Shown here: piece after piece, positions 42,575-51,113 of the stretch | How positions within the stretch are numbered: position 1 is the first letter of the stretch | How the letters are laid out: each line of letters opens with the position of its first letter | DNA from: Streptomyces sp. col6 | GTDB taxonomy: Bacteria; Actinomycetota; Actinomycetes; Streptomycetales; Streptomycetaceae | Assembly: GCF_008042035.1 (NCBI RefSeq) | Contig: NZ_RDBL01000006.1 | Location: forward strand, 991,596 to 1,055,595 | Direction of reading: 5' to 3' | Length of the DNA stretch: 64,000 bases | The notes under the pieces: model-generated | The model's input: the letters and a program-made list of their open reading frames with translations, nothing else | Database searches by the model: none | Told to the model about the DNA's origin: nothing | Position numbers and translations under genes: made by a program

Positions 42575-42641
42575 CCTCGCCGTCGCCGTAGGGGGCGGGC
42601 GCCGCCCTCGCGCCGCCCGCCCCCTACGGCGACGGCGAGGC
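42574..42641. repeat. 28-bp perfect inverted repeat abutting the first
   Basis: Positions 42574-42601 are perfectly complementary to 42614-42641, with a 12-base loop. Here the right arm is the natural coding sequence (PYGDGEA) and the left arm is the mirror copy. It starts on the last base of the first hairpin. Confidence 0.97.
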
Positions 42642-43364
42642 CATGCGCCGGGCCCTGGCCGGGGCGCACACCCTGTTCCTGGTCTCGGCGCACGAGAGCC
42701 CCGACCGGGTGCGCGAGCACACCACGGCGGTGGACGCGGCGGTCGCGGCCGGCGTCGAACGGATCGTCTACGTCTCGTTCCTGGGCGCTTCCCCCGACGC
42801 CACGTTCACCTTCGCCCGCGACCACTGGCACACCGAGGCGCACATCCGGACCGCCGACGTCCGGCACACCTTCCTGCGCGACAGCTGGTATCTCGCCGGG
42901 CTCCCGGCCATGACCGGCGCCGACGGTGTGCTGCGCGGACCCGCCGGGGACGGCCGGGTGGCGGCCGTGGCGCACGAGGACATCGCCGACGCCGCGACCG
43001 CCGTGCTCCTCGCGGACACCGACGCGACGGGCCCCTCGCACGACGGACGCACCTACGACCTGACCGGTCCGCAGGCGTTCACCCTCGCCGAGGCGGCCGA
43101 GGAGCTGAGCCGGGTCACCGGACGGACCGTCACCTATGTGCCGGAGACCCGCGAGGAGGCGTACGCCTCCCGGTCGGGGTACGGGGCCGCGGACTGGGAG
43201 GTGGCCGGCTGGGTCACCTCGTACGAGGCCATCGGGGCCGGGGAGATGGCCACCGTCTCGGACGCCGTGCCGACGCTGACCGGCCGCCCGGCCATGGACC
43301 TGGCCGGCTACCTGCGCACCCACCCCGACAGCTACCGCCACCTGCTGAAGCAGGACTGACCGCC

Positions 43365-43988
43365 ATGCGTACCGAGACCCCCTGGGGCGTCTGGGACCCG
43401 CCGCCGCTCGACGGGGCCGTCCGCCTGCTGGCCCCGCTGCGTGCCCCGTGGTGGATCTCCGGCGGGTACGCGGTCGAGCTGGCGGTGGGCCGCGCCTTCC
43501 GGGAGCACGCCGACATCGACGTGCTCCTGCTGCGCCGCGACCAGTCGGAGGCGCAGCGCGTGCTGGCCGGCTGGGAGTGGTGGGCCGCCGATCCGCCGGG
43601 GACGCTGCGGCCCTGGCGCCCCGGCGAGATCCTGCCCGCGGGGGTCCACGACATCTGGTGCCGGCCGGGCCCGGACGAGCCGTGGCGCCTGCAGTTCATG
43701 CTGGACGACGCGGACGGCGAGGACTGGGTGTTCCGCCGCGACGCCCGGGTCCGGCTCCCGCTGGAGCGGCTGGGCCGGGTGTCCGACGGGGGCATCCCGT
43801 ACCTGGCCACCGAGGTGCAGCTGCTCTACAAGTCCAAGTCCCGGCGGCCCAAGGACGAGCAGGACTTCGAGGCGGCGCTCCCCGTACTCGACGACCACCA
43901 ACGCGCCTGGCTGGCCGAGACGATCACGCTGGTCGAGGGCGCGGACCACCCGTGGGCGGCCCGGCTGCGGGCAGCCCTCGCGGACTGA
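43365..43988 (+). CDS. Nucleotidyltransferase-fold protein, aminoglycoside/lincosamide-transferase-like
   Basis: 207 residues. The stretch WWISGGYAVELAVGRAFREHADIDVLLLRRD (split at the GGYA turn) has the G-G-x-A and D-x-D pattern of the minimal nucleotidyltransferase fold of LinA/ANT(2'')-type enzymes, and RDQSEAQRVL follows as in that group. The C-terminal half contains KSKSRRPKDEQDFEAALPVL, a conserved basic/acidic motif of the family. It could adenylylate a small molecule, possibly an antibiotic; many such genes have no resistance phenotype. It starts 5 bases after the NmrA-like gene. Confidence 0.75.
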   Translation: MRTETPWGVWDPPPLDGAVRLLAPLRAPWWISGGYAVELAVGRAFREHADIDVLLLRRDQSEAQRVLAGWEWWAADPPGTLRPWRPGEILPAGVHDIWCRPGPDEPWRLQFMLDDADGEDWVFRRDARVRLPLERLGRVSDGGIPYLATEVQLLYKSKSRRPKDEQDFEAALPVLDDHQRAWLAETITLVEGADHPWAARLRAALAD

Positions 43989-44020
43989 GGACGGCGCCTC
44001 CTCGCAGGCGCCCCGCCTCC

Positions 44021-44632
44021 TCAATTCACGTACGCCCCCGCCTTCGCCGCCAGGACCGCGGCGTCGGCGGCCCGGCCGGCCGCGGCCGCGTCGAGCGGAT
44101 CGCCGCTGGCGAGCAGGCGGTAGTAGAGCGGCGCCGACACCGCACGGACGACCTCGTGCGCGTCGGTGCCGGCGGGGAGTTCGCCCCGCTCGACGGCCTC
44201 GGTGACACAGCCGGCCCACTCCTCGACGCGGATCGCGTAGAAGCGGTGCAGCGCCTGGGCCGTACGCGGATCGCAGGTCGCCGCCGCGATCACGGACCGG
44301 AACAGCGCACCCTGCCGGGGATCGGTGAGCGTTTCGAGCACCAGCAGGGCGTTCGCCCTGAGGTCCCCCTCCAGCGAGCCGGTCCGCGCGCGCGGCGACG
44401 ACTGCTCCGCCATGTCGTCGAGCAGGTCCGCGATCAGGCCGGTGGGGGAGGACCAGCGCCGGTAGACGGTCGTCTTGCCGACCTCCGCACGGCGCGCGAC
44501 ATCGGCGAGGTCGAGGCGGTCGAAGCCGTGCTCGGCCAGCGCGTCCCCCGCCGCGTGCAGGACGGCCTCCCGCACGCGTGCGGTCCGGCCGCCGGGCCGT
44601 ACGGTGCCGGGTTCCACGCTCTCGGATTCCAT
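44021..44632 (-). CDS. TetR-family repressor of the adjacent MFS exporter
   Basis: 203 residues. N-terminal TetR HTH (REAVLHAAGDALAEHGFDRLDLADVARRAEVGKTTVYRRWSS, about 20-65, split across the helix-turn-helix) and a helical ligand domain of the TetR_C_16-like kind. It is divergent from a 14-helix MFS gene with 100 bases between and a palindrome in the gap, the standard layout for drug-inducible efflux control. The ligand is unknown. Confidence 0.87.
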   Translation of the reverse strand: MESESVEPGTVRPGGRTARVREAVLHAAGDALAEHGFDRLDLADVARRAEVGKTTVYRRWSSPTGLIADLLDDMAEQSSPRARTGSLEGDLRANALLVLETLTDPRQGALFRSVIAAATCDPRTAQALHRFYAIRVEEWAGCVTEAVERGELPAGTDAHEVVRAVSAPLYYRLLASGDPLDAAAAGRAADAAVLAAKAGAYVN

Positions 44633-44683
44633 AACGGGCCTCCAGTTCCATTAGCGAGCATTCCTCTGCTACGGTCGTCCCAT

Positions 44684-44709
44684 CTTAACGGAACCACGGA
44701 ACCGTTTAG
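44684..44709. promoter_or_regulatory. TetR operator candidate
   Basis: CTTAACGGAACC and GGAACCGTTTAG are complementary at 9 of 12 positions around a 2-base centre. The site lies 23 bases before the MFS ATG and 51 from the TetR start. Confidence 0.55.
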
Positions 44710-44732
44710 CTACCGTCCGAGGAGGGACGACC

Positions 44733-46184
44733 ATGTCCGCGCCCAGCAGCACCCCGTCACGCCCCGCACCCACCGCCTCCCTGCCGGCACCGCCCGCCCG
44801 CATGACCGGGCGCCAGAAGGTCGTCCTGACCCTGCTCCTCGGCGCCCAGTTCATGATCGCCGTGGACTTCTCGATCCTGAACGTCGCGCTGCCCGTCGTC
44901 GGGGAGGGGCTCGGCTTCGCGCTCCAGGACCTCCAGTGGATCGCCACCGCGTTCGCCCTGGCCGCCGCCGGGTTCACGCTGCTGTTCGGCCGCATCGCCG
45001 ACCTCGTCGGTCGCAAGCGCCTGTTCATCGCCGGCATGGCCGTGCTCGGCCTCTCCTCGGCACTCGGCGGACTGGCCACCTCGCCGGAGGTCCTGCTCAC
45101 CGCCCGCGTACTCCAGGGCCTGTCCACCGCCGCCGTCACGCCCGCCGGGCTGGCCCTGCTGACCACCGCGTTCAAGGAGGGCCCGCTGCGCGAACGCGCC
45201 CTGGGCCTCAACGGCGCCCTGATGTCCGCCGGATTCACCGCCGGCGCGATCCTCGGCGGCCTCCTCACCGATCTGCTCTCCTGGCGCTGGGCCTTCCTCG
45301 TCAACGTCCCCGTCGCCGCCCTCGTCGTCGCCCTGGCCCCGGCCGTCATCGCCGACTCCCGCCCCGCCGAGCGCCCCCGCCTCGACCTCCCCGGCGCCGC
45401 GGCGGTCACCGGCGGACTCCTGCTCCTGGTCTACGGGCTGACCCAGGCCGGAGCGACCGGCTGGACCACCCCCACCACCCTGGTCGCCCTCCTCGCCGGT
45501 GTCGCCCTGCTCATCGCCTTCTGGTTCGTCGAGAAGCGGGCGAGCGCCCCGCTCGTCCCCGTACACATCCTCAAGCGCCGTAGCGTCATCTGGGGCAACA
45601 CCACCGGGCTCATCGCCTTCGTCACCGAGACCTCCCTGGTCTTCCTGCTGACGCTCTACCTCCAGGAGGTCCTCGGCTACTCACCCCTCTCCACCGGCCT
45701 GGCCTTCGGCGTCCTCGGCGTCGGCACCGTGATCGGCGGCACCCTCGGCGGCCGGGCGGTCGGCCGCTACGGCAACCGGAAGACCATCGTCGCCGGGGGA
45801 GTCGTCCAGGCGCTGGCCACGCTCTCGCTGGTGGCGCTCGGCACCTCGGGCACCTGGATCTGGCTGCTGCTGGCCGCCACGTTCGTCGGGGGCGTCGGCA
45901 ACATGCTGATGATCGTCGGCTTCATGGTCACCGCGACCTCCGGCCTCCCCGACGAGGAACAGGGCCTGGCCACCGGCCTCGCCACCATGACCCAGCAGGT
46001 CGGCATCACCCTGGGCATCCCGGTCATGAGCGCGATCGCCACCGCCCGGATGACCGCGCTGGGCGACACGGGGCCGGACGGCGTGCTCTCCGGAGTCTCC
46101 GTCGCCGTCCTGGCCAACTCGGCCCTGGTCCTGGCCGGAGCGGTGCTCGCGGGTGTGTTCCTGCGGACGCGCCGGGAAGGCTGA
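44733..46184 (+). CDS. MFS multidrug exporter (DHA2, 14-helix)
   Basis: 483 residues and about 14 hydrophobic segments. Motif A-like GRIADLVGRKRLFIAG (about 85), motif C-like LGGLLTDLLSWRWAFLVNVP (about 165) and the helix-1 motif IAVDFSILNVALP mark the drug:H+ antiporter-2 family. It exports a toxic compound in exchange for protons. The hydrophilic N-terminus is Pro/Ala rich. Probably repressed by the divergent TetR protein. Confidence 0.9.
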   Translation: MSAPSSTPSRPAPTASLPAPPARMTGRQKVVLTLLLGAQFMIAVDFSILNVALPVVGEGLGFALQDLQWIATAFALAAAGFTLLFGRIADLVGRKRLFIAGMAVLGLSSALGGLATSPEVLLTARVLQGLSTAAVTPAGLALLTTAFKEGPLRERALGLNGALMSAGFTAGAILGGLLTDLLSWRWAFLVNVPVAALVVALAPAVIADSRPAERPRLDLPGAAAVTGGLLLLVYGLTQAGATGWTTPTTLVALLAGVALLIAFWFVEKRASAPLVPVHILKRRSVIWGNTTGLIAFVTETSLVFLLTLYLQEVLGYSPLSTGLAFGVLGVGTVIGGTLGGRAVGRYGNRKTIVAGGVVQALATLSLVALGTSGTWIWLLLAATFVGGVGNMLMIVGFMVTATSGLPDEEQGLATGLATMTQQVGITLGIPVMSAIATARMTALGDTGPDGVLSGVSVAVLANSALVLAGAVLAGVFLRTRREG

Positions 46185-46216
46185 GCGGACCGGGCCGACG
46201 CTGAGGGTCAATACAC

Positions 46217-47227
46217 CTAGAGCGTCAGCCACCCACGCATCGCCGCCTGTACGCCGGCCTGGAAGCGGGTCTCCGCCTTCAGTTCCCGCATCAGGCGGCT
46301 GATGCGTTTGCGGACCGTGTGGACGTGGATCTCCAGGCGCCGGGCTATCGCCTCGTCCTTCAGGCCCGAGGAGAGCATCGTCAGCAACTCCCGGTCCTCG
46401 TCCGTGACCTGGCTGTTGGTGACCGAACCGATCGGCACCGCCCGCTCCCAGACGGCCTCGAAGAGCGGGACCAGGGCGTTGCTCAGCAGCGAGTCGCTGA
46501 CCACCAGGGCCGTGGCGGTGGGGTCGGCGGCATCGGTCGGCGGCAGCAGGGTCATCCGCCGGTCGACGGTGATCAGCTTCGTGGGCAGGTCCACGCCGAG
46601 CCGGATCTGCACCCCCTGCGCGGCCAGTTCGTTCAGCCCCCGCGCCCGGCCCTGGAAACTCAGCCCCTCCCGGTCGACGACGGCCCGCACCCGCACCCCG
46701 CGCCGGACCGGCTCGGCCATGTTGATCGGCGCGGGCATGCCGTCCGGCTCGCTCGCGGCGTACGGGGGCCGGTCCAGCAGCGCCACCTCCTCGGTCGCCG
46801 ACACCACCAGCGAGGTGACGCGCTCGGCGATCTCCGCCCGGCCCCGCAGCGTCTCGATGCCGATGGTGCGGGGCGCGGGCGCGCCGGACATGAGCTGCGC
46901 CGCGATCCGGTCGACGGACCCGGTCAGCTCCTCCAGCTCCGCCTCACGCCGCAGCAGCTCCGCCCGGTGCAGATGGACCAGGTTGCGCAGCGCGGTCGCC
47001 GGGGCGTCGGGGACGGGCAGCCCGGAGCCACGGGCGGGCCGGGTGAAGCCCCGGTCGTCGAGGCGCTCGAAGGCGTTGCGGAGCTGCCGGGGCGAGAGCG
47101 CGAGGCGCTGGGCGAGGGCGGTCCGGGTGGTGCCGGAAGGGGTGCTCAACAGCGCCTCGTACACCCGGAGTTCATCCGCCCCGAGTCCGAGGACCTGCCA
47201 CTGCGCGTCCAGGTCGGCCCATTTCAC
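46217..47227 (-). CDS. TrmB-type HTH plus LuxR-type HTH transcriptional regulator
   Basis: 336 residues. N-terminal TrmB-like winged helix (about 10-75, LGLGADELRVYEALLSTPSGTTRTALAQRLALSPRQL split), a coiled section and PLD-like central domain (about 90-255), and a C-terminal LuxR/GerE HTH (about 265-325, LLTMLSSGLKDEAIARRLEI and HVHTVRKRISRLMREL). Two DNA-binding domains of different families on one chain are characteristic of a Streptomyces group often found beside secreted peptidase genes. The start is the GTG of VKWADLDAQ; the site upstream is weak, so a different start is possible. It is divergent from an M4 protease gene. Confidence 0.83.
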   Translation of the reverse strand: MKWADLDAQWQVLGLGADELRVYEALLSTPSGTTRTALAQRLALSPRQLRNAFERLDDRGFTRPARGSGLPVPDAPATALRNLVHLHRAELLRREAELEELTGSVDRIAAQLMSGAPAPRTIGIETLRGRAEIAERVTSLVVSATEEVALLDRPPYAASEPDGMPAPINMAEPVRRGVRVRAVVDREGLSFQGRARGLNELAAQGVQIRLGVDLPTKLITVDRRMTLLPPTDAADPTATALVVSDSLLSNALVPLFEAVWERAVPIGSVTNSQVTDEDRELLTMLSSGLKDEAIARRLEIHVHTVRKRISRLMRELKAETRFQAGVQAAMRGWLTL

Positions 47228-47372
47228 CAGGCGATCTTCGCCGGTCCGTGTAGGCCACACAAGTGTGTACGTCCAGAAGTCTGCAGGTGGAACGCATTGT
47301 TCACACCGCGCTCCGGGTCTTCCATGTCGCCATCCGATAACCGTTCGCTTTTGTGGCAACCGGAGGAAATCC

Positions 47373-50240
47373 GTGGGGACTTCAGCACGCAGACGAACAG
47401 CGGGCGCACCGGGGCGCCGGACCGGCGTCGTCGTCGGCCAGGGCATAGCCGCGCTGCTGGCCACGGCGGGCCTCCTGGTCACCGCCGTACCGGCAGCGCA
47501 CGCCGGCACCACGCCTGACGCCCCCGCCGCGTCGGGCACCACCCCGGGCAGCGGGACCGACACCCCGTCGCTCGTCACCGGTCTGAACGAGGAGGTCGCC
47601 GCCTCCGGCACCGCCGCCGACGCCGCCCGGGGCCACCTCAAGGCCAGGAAGGGCCGCTACCACATCGCGGACACCTCGGCGAAGGACCTGACCTCCGTCG
47701 GGACCACCACCGGGAAGGGCGGCAAGGAGACGGTCCGCCTCCAGCAGAAGTACAAGGGCGTCGAGGTGCTCGGCGGCCAGTACGTCGTCCGCATGACGAA
47801 GAAGGACGGCAAGCGCGCCGTCACCGGCACCTCCGGCAACTACTTCACCGAGCTGAAGCTCGACACGGTCACCCCGGAGGTGTCCGAGAAGACCGCGATC
47901 GAGCGCGCGGTCGGCGCGGTCGCCGCGAAGTACAGCGACGGCCTCCTGCGCGCCCCGGCCAAGGGGCAGAAGACCGCCAAGGCCGACTTCACGGGCACGG
48001 CCGGCGACGTCACGATCCTCCCGCAGGGCACCGGCGTGCTGACCCGGCACATCACCGTCACGGGCACCGACCCGGCCGACGGTTCGCCGGTCCAGCAGGA
48101 GGTGTACATCGACGGGCACTCGGGCTTCCCCGTCATGCAGTACAGCGGCATCCAGACCTTCGGCGCGACGAACACCGCAACCGGAGCGACGCAGGACGCG
48201 GCGACCCCCGTCCCCGACGCGACGCTCCCCGCCGGCGACGAGCTCGTCGTCAAGGGCAGCGGTGTCCGCTACAACGGCCAGAAGGTCGACGTCAACCTGT
48301 ACCGGGACACCAAGGGTGCCCTGCAGATGATCGACTACGGCCGGCGGGACGCCGACTCCCCGTTCGAGGGCCCCATGATCGCCACATACGACGCGCGCGG
48401 CCGCGAGGCTTCCAGCGCCTCCGGCGTCTGGCCCGTCGGCGTCAAGTACTTCCAGCCCGCCACCCCCGAGCTCGGCGAGGAGTACACCGACTCCGGTGCG
48501 GTGGACGCCCACTGGGCGGCCGGCAAGGTGTACGACTACTACAAGAACCACTTCGGCCGGAAGAGCCTGGACGGCAAGGACGGCTTCATCTACTCCCTGG
48601 TCGGAGTGGTCAGCAACGGCCGGCCGTACAACAACGCCTTCTGGGACGGCCAGAAGATGGTGTACGGCCAGGGCGGCGGCGACTACCGCACCTTCTCCGC
48701 CGACACCGACGTCGTCGGCCACGAGATGACGCACGGCGTCGTCCAGCACACCGCGAACCTGGTCTACGCGGGCCAGTCCGGCGCGATGAACGAGGCCCTG
48801 GCCGACTACTTCGGCAACGCCATCGACCTGGAGGCCAACGGCCAGTCCATGGACGACCCGGACGCCGGTCTCCTCGGCGAGGACCTGTGCACGACGCTCG
48901 GCCCGCGCGAGTGCGCCCTGCGTGACCTGAACGACGGCGCCACCACCTCGAAGAACTTCATCGGCGTCACGTACGGCGGTGACAACGGCGGCGTCCACCT
49001 CAACTCCACGATCTTCTCGGGCGCCCTGTGGGACATGCGCCAGGACCTCGGCGCCGAACTCGCCGACCAGATCGTCTACCGCGCGCTCTCCGCGTACATG
49101 ACCCCCCTGGACGGCTTCACCGAGGGCCGCGCCGCGGTCATCGCCGCCGCGCAGGAACTGGGCGCCACCAAGGCGCAGCTGAAGATCGTGAAGCGGTCCT
49201 TCGACGCGCACGGCATCGTTCCCGGCTGGGAGAAGGCCCTCGGCGTCGACACCGACTCGCTCCTTTCCAAGGTCAACATCTACAACACCGGCGTCGGAGC
49301 CGGCGGCGGCAAGTACGCCGTCTCACGCTCCAACGAGGACGGCAGCGAGCCGTACTCGGTGTGGCTGGGCAACACCTCCGGCAAGGGGCAGCCGCAGCTG
49401 GTCAGCGCCAACAACGGCGACTACAACGTGTACGCCGACACCGACGGCAAAACGGTCGTCTGGGCCGACTACGGCAGTGACGCCGTACGGATCATGGCGC
49501 GCCCCGTCAAGGGCGGGCTCACCAAGCAGGTCGACGGCATCGGCAGCAACATCTCCGGCCTCGTGGTGGACGGCGACTGGGTCGCGTACACGGCGACCAA
49601 CCCGCAGTACGGCGTCACGAACGTCCGCTACGTCAACATGAAGACCGGCGAGCGCGGCCTGGTCGACGGCGGCCTTCCGTACCGCATCTCGGGCCTGCCC
49701 TCGATCAGGGACGGCAAGATCGCGTACGTCGCGCTGACCCCCGCCACCAGCGGCAACCCCACGCTCGACGTCCGGGTCTTCGACGGCGCCACCGGCACCA
49801 CGACGAAGATGCCCGTCTCCGACACGGTCATGGGCATCGGCCAGACCGCCATCACCGACGACGGCGTCTTCTGGATCGAGGACGACGACGCCACCGACAC
49901 CGGCAAGGCCGCGGTGCGCCGCGCGAACCTCGACGGCTCGGACGCCGTCACCGTCACCCCGGAGGCGGGCGAAGGCTCCCTCCACGCCTACACGCTGACG
50001 GCCTCGGACGACGCGGTCACCGTCACGACCGCCCCTCCGGCCACGTGGTGGGCCAACGACACGCTGATGAAGCTGTACCAGATCGCGCCCGACGGCAAGG
50101 GCGGCCCGCAGCGCGTGTCCTGCAACCGCGGCGAGCAGGCGTACGGCGCCGCCGACGAGGGCAAGCGCGTCCTGTGGCTCGACGGCACCACCGGCTACAC
50201 CGACCTGGTCACACGCGAACGCCCGGCGGGCACCTGCTGA
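47373..50240 (+). CDS. Secreted thermolysin-like metalloprotease (M4) with C-terminal repeat domain
   Basis: 955 residues. Signal peptide (about 1-45, twin-Arg-containing but hydrophobic core LLATAGLLVTAVPAAHA), FTP and PepSY propeptide (about 60-270), catalytic M4 domain (about 310-620) with the zinc helix VVGHEMTHGVVQHTANL (about 448) and the third ligand in GAMNEALADYFG. Residues 640-955 are repeats of about 45 residues with YNVYADTDGKTVVWADYG-type blades, likely a beta-propeller for substrate or wall binding. GGAGG lies 6 bases before the GTG. It is divergent from the TrmB-LuxR regulator. Confidence 0.93.
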   Translation: MGTSARRRTAGAPGRRTGVVVGQGIAALLATAGLLVTAVPAAHAGTTPDAPAASGTTPGSGTDTPSLVTGLNEEVAASGTAADAARGHLKARKGRYHIADTSAKDLTSVGTTTGKGGKETVRLQQKYKGVEVLGGQYVVRMTKKDGKRAVTGTSGNYFTELKLDTVTPEVSEKTAIERAVGAVAAKYSDGLLRAPAKGQKTAKADFTGTAGDVTILPQGTGVLTRHITVTGTDPADGSPVQQEVYIDGHSGFPVMQYSGIQTFGATNTATGATQDAATPVPDATLPAGDELVVKGSGVRYNGQKVDVNLYRDTKGALQMIDYGRRDADSPFEGPMIATYDARGREASSASGVWPVGVKYFQPATPELGEEYTDSGAVDAHWAAGKVYDYYKNHFGRKSLDGKDGFIYSLVGVVSNGRPYNNAFWDGQKMVYGQGGGDYRTFSADTDVVGHEMTHGVVQHTANLVYAGQSGAMNEALADYFGNAIDLEANGQSMDDPDAGLLGEDLCTTLGPRECALRDLNDGATTSKNFIGVTYGGDNGGVHLNSTIFSGALWDMRQDLGAELADQIVYRALSAYMTPLDGFTEGRAAVIAAAQELGATKAQLKIVKRSFDAHGIVPGWEKALGVDTDSLLSKVNIYNTGVGAGGGKYAVSRSNEDGSEPYSVWLGNTSGKGQPQLVSANNGDYNVYADTDGKTVVWADYGSDAVRIMARPVKGGLTKQVDGIGSNISGLVVDGDWVAYTATNPQYGVTNVRYVNMKTGERGLVDGGLPYRISGLPSIRDGKIAYVALTPATSGNPTLDVRVFDGATGTTTKMPVSDTVMGIGQTAITDDGVFWIEDDDATDTGKAAVRRANLDGSDAVTVTPEAGEGSLHAYTLTASDDAVTVTTAPPATWWANDTLMKLYQIAPDGKGGPQRVSCNRGEQAYGAADEGKRVLWLDGTTGYTDLVTRERPAGTC

Positions 50241-50264
50241 TCCGACCCGCACCACCGAACCCCA

Positions 50265-50300
50265 CCGCGGCCGGACTCCCCCTCGGGAGCCCGGCCGCGG
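50265..50300 (+). terminator. Terminator of the M4 protease gene
   Basis: A stem of 10 plus 5 bp interrupted by one mismatch, loop 50281-50284, begins 24 bases after the stop. Confidence 0.6.
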
Positions 50301-50374
50301 CGCGTGGCGGACCCCTCGCTGATAGTCTGCGCTCTTCGCCGGTCGCCCCGGCGGAGTCCCCCCGGTAGGACCTC

Positions 50375-51067
50375 ATGTCGTGCTCCGAGCAGCTGATGAC
50401 CGCTCTCGATGCCCTGGACCGCGCCTTCGCCCCGGAACGCCCCTTCCCCGTCGGGGGATGCACGTTCTGCTACGCCGAGCAGGACCTGGCCGAACTCTCC
50501 GGACCCCTGCACCTCATATCCGAGGACCTGATCCCCGCGGTCGCCGCGGAGGGGCCCGACCACTGGGACGACTTCCCCCGGCTCTACCGCCGCCTCGTCC
50601 CGCGCATCGTCCGCCCGCTCGTCACCGGCCGGCTCCACACAGACCCGGAGCTCATCGCCTCGCGGCTGGTCCAGGCGGAGTGGACCGCCTGGGACCCGCC
50701 CCTGGTCGACGCCCTGCGCGACGTGTGGGTCATCTGGTGGCGGAGCGTGCTGGACACCCACCCCGGCGGTCCCGTGCCCATCAGGGAGACCCTCGGCCTC
50801 GTCACCGTGACCACCGGCGGCATGCGCCCCTGGCTGGACATCTGGGCCGCGACCCGTACCCCGGCCGCCGACGCCCAGCTCGCCGATCTCGTCGACGACG
50901 TGATGTTCGAGGGCGAGATCACCGATCTGCACCTGGGCTTCTACGACGAGTACCACGCCACGCCCGAGCTGCTGGGCTGGCTCCGCACCGACGTACGCGA
51001 CCGGGTCGACGACCCGCGCCTGGACGATCCGTACTTCCTGGGGGACCTGTGGGAGGGGCAGGCGTGA
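50375..51067 (+). CDS. Uncharacterised protein
   Basis: 230 residues, acidic, no signal peptide or membrane segment. It has a C-x-x-C pair in VGGCTFCYAEQD (about 28), rich Trp content (WDDF, WTAWDPPL, VWVIWWRS) and a helix-rich appearance. I do not recognise the family; similar proteins occur in streptomycetes as hypothetical proteins. Position after the M4 protease terminator suggests separate transcription. A hairpin follows the stop. Confidence 0.7.
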   Translation: MSCSEQLMTALDALDRAFAPERPFPVGGCTFCYAEQDLAELSGPLHLISEDLIPAVAAEGPDHWDDFPRLYRRLVPRIVRPLVTGRLHTDPELIASRLVQAEWTAWDPPLVDALRDVWVIWWRSVLDTHPGGPVPIRETLGLVTVTTGGMRPWLDIWAATRTPAADAQLADLVDDVMFEGEITDLHLGFYDEYHATPELLGWLRTDVRDRVDDPRLDDPYFLGDLWEGQA

Positions 51068-51103
51068 GCGGGCTCCCGGCCTGTGCGCCGGGGGCCCGCT
51101 CAC
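51064..51103. terminator. Bidirectional terminator between the hypothetical gene and the GH32 gene
   Basis: A 17-bp stem with one G-U pair (51064-51080 with 51087-51103) and 6-base loop. It overlaps the TGA of the upstream gene. Confidence 0.85.
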
Positions 51104-51113
51104 GGGGGAGCGG

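Larger units (their letters stand above)
42384..43359 (+). pseudogene. NmrA-like NAD(P)-binding protein gene, frame broken by two abutting hairpins
   Basis: The N-terminal part (42384 to about 42530) reads PTAVTGASGALGGRVAARLV then RLLGRDPSR, a Rossmann NAD(P) loop of the NmrA/SDR type. The rest continues in another frame from about 42610 (APPAPYGDGEAMRRALAG) to a normal end at 43359 (DLAGYLRTHPDSYRHLLKQD). Between the parts, 42483-42641 is two back-to-back inverted repeats, and its middle reads as the reverse complement of the sequence on either side, not as family sequence. The function would be an NADP-dependent reductase or redox sensor of the NmrA/QorB type. The break is either a real mutation or an assembly error at fold-back reads; I favour the latter. 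Confidence 0.8.

Noticed and set aside
46195..46230. A terminator between the MFS and TrmB-LuxR genes
   Set aside because: The inverted repeat is only 6 bp with a long loop and overlaps coding sequence.
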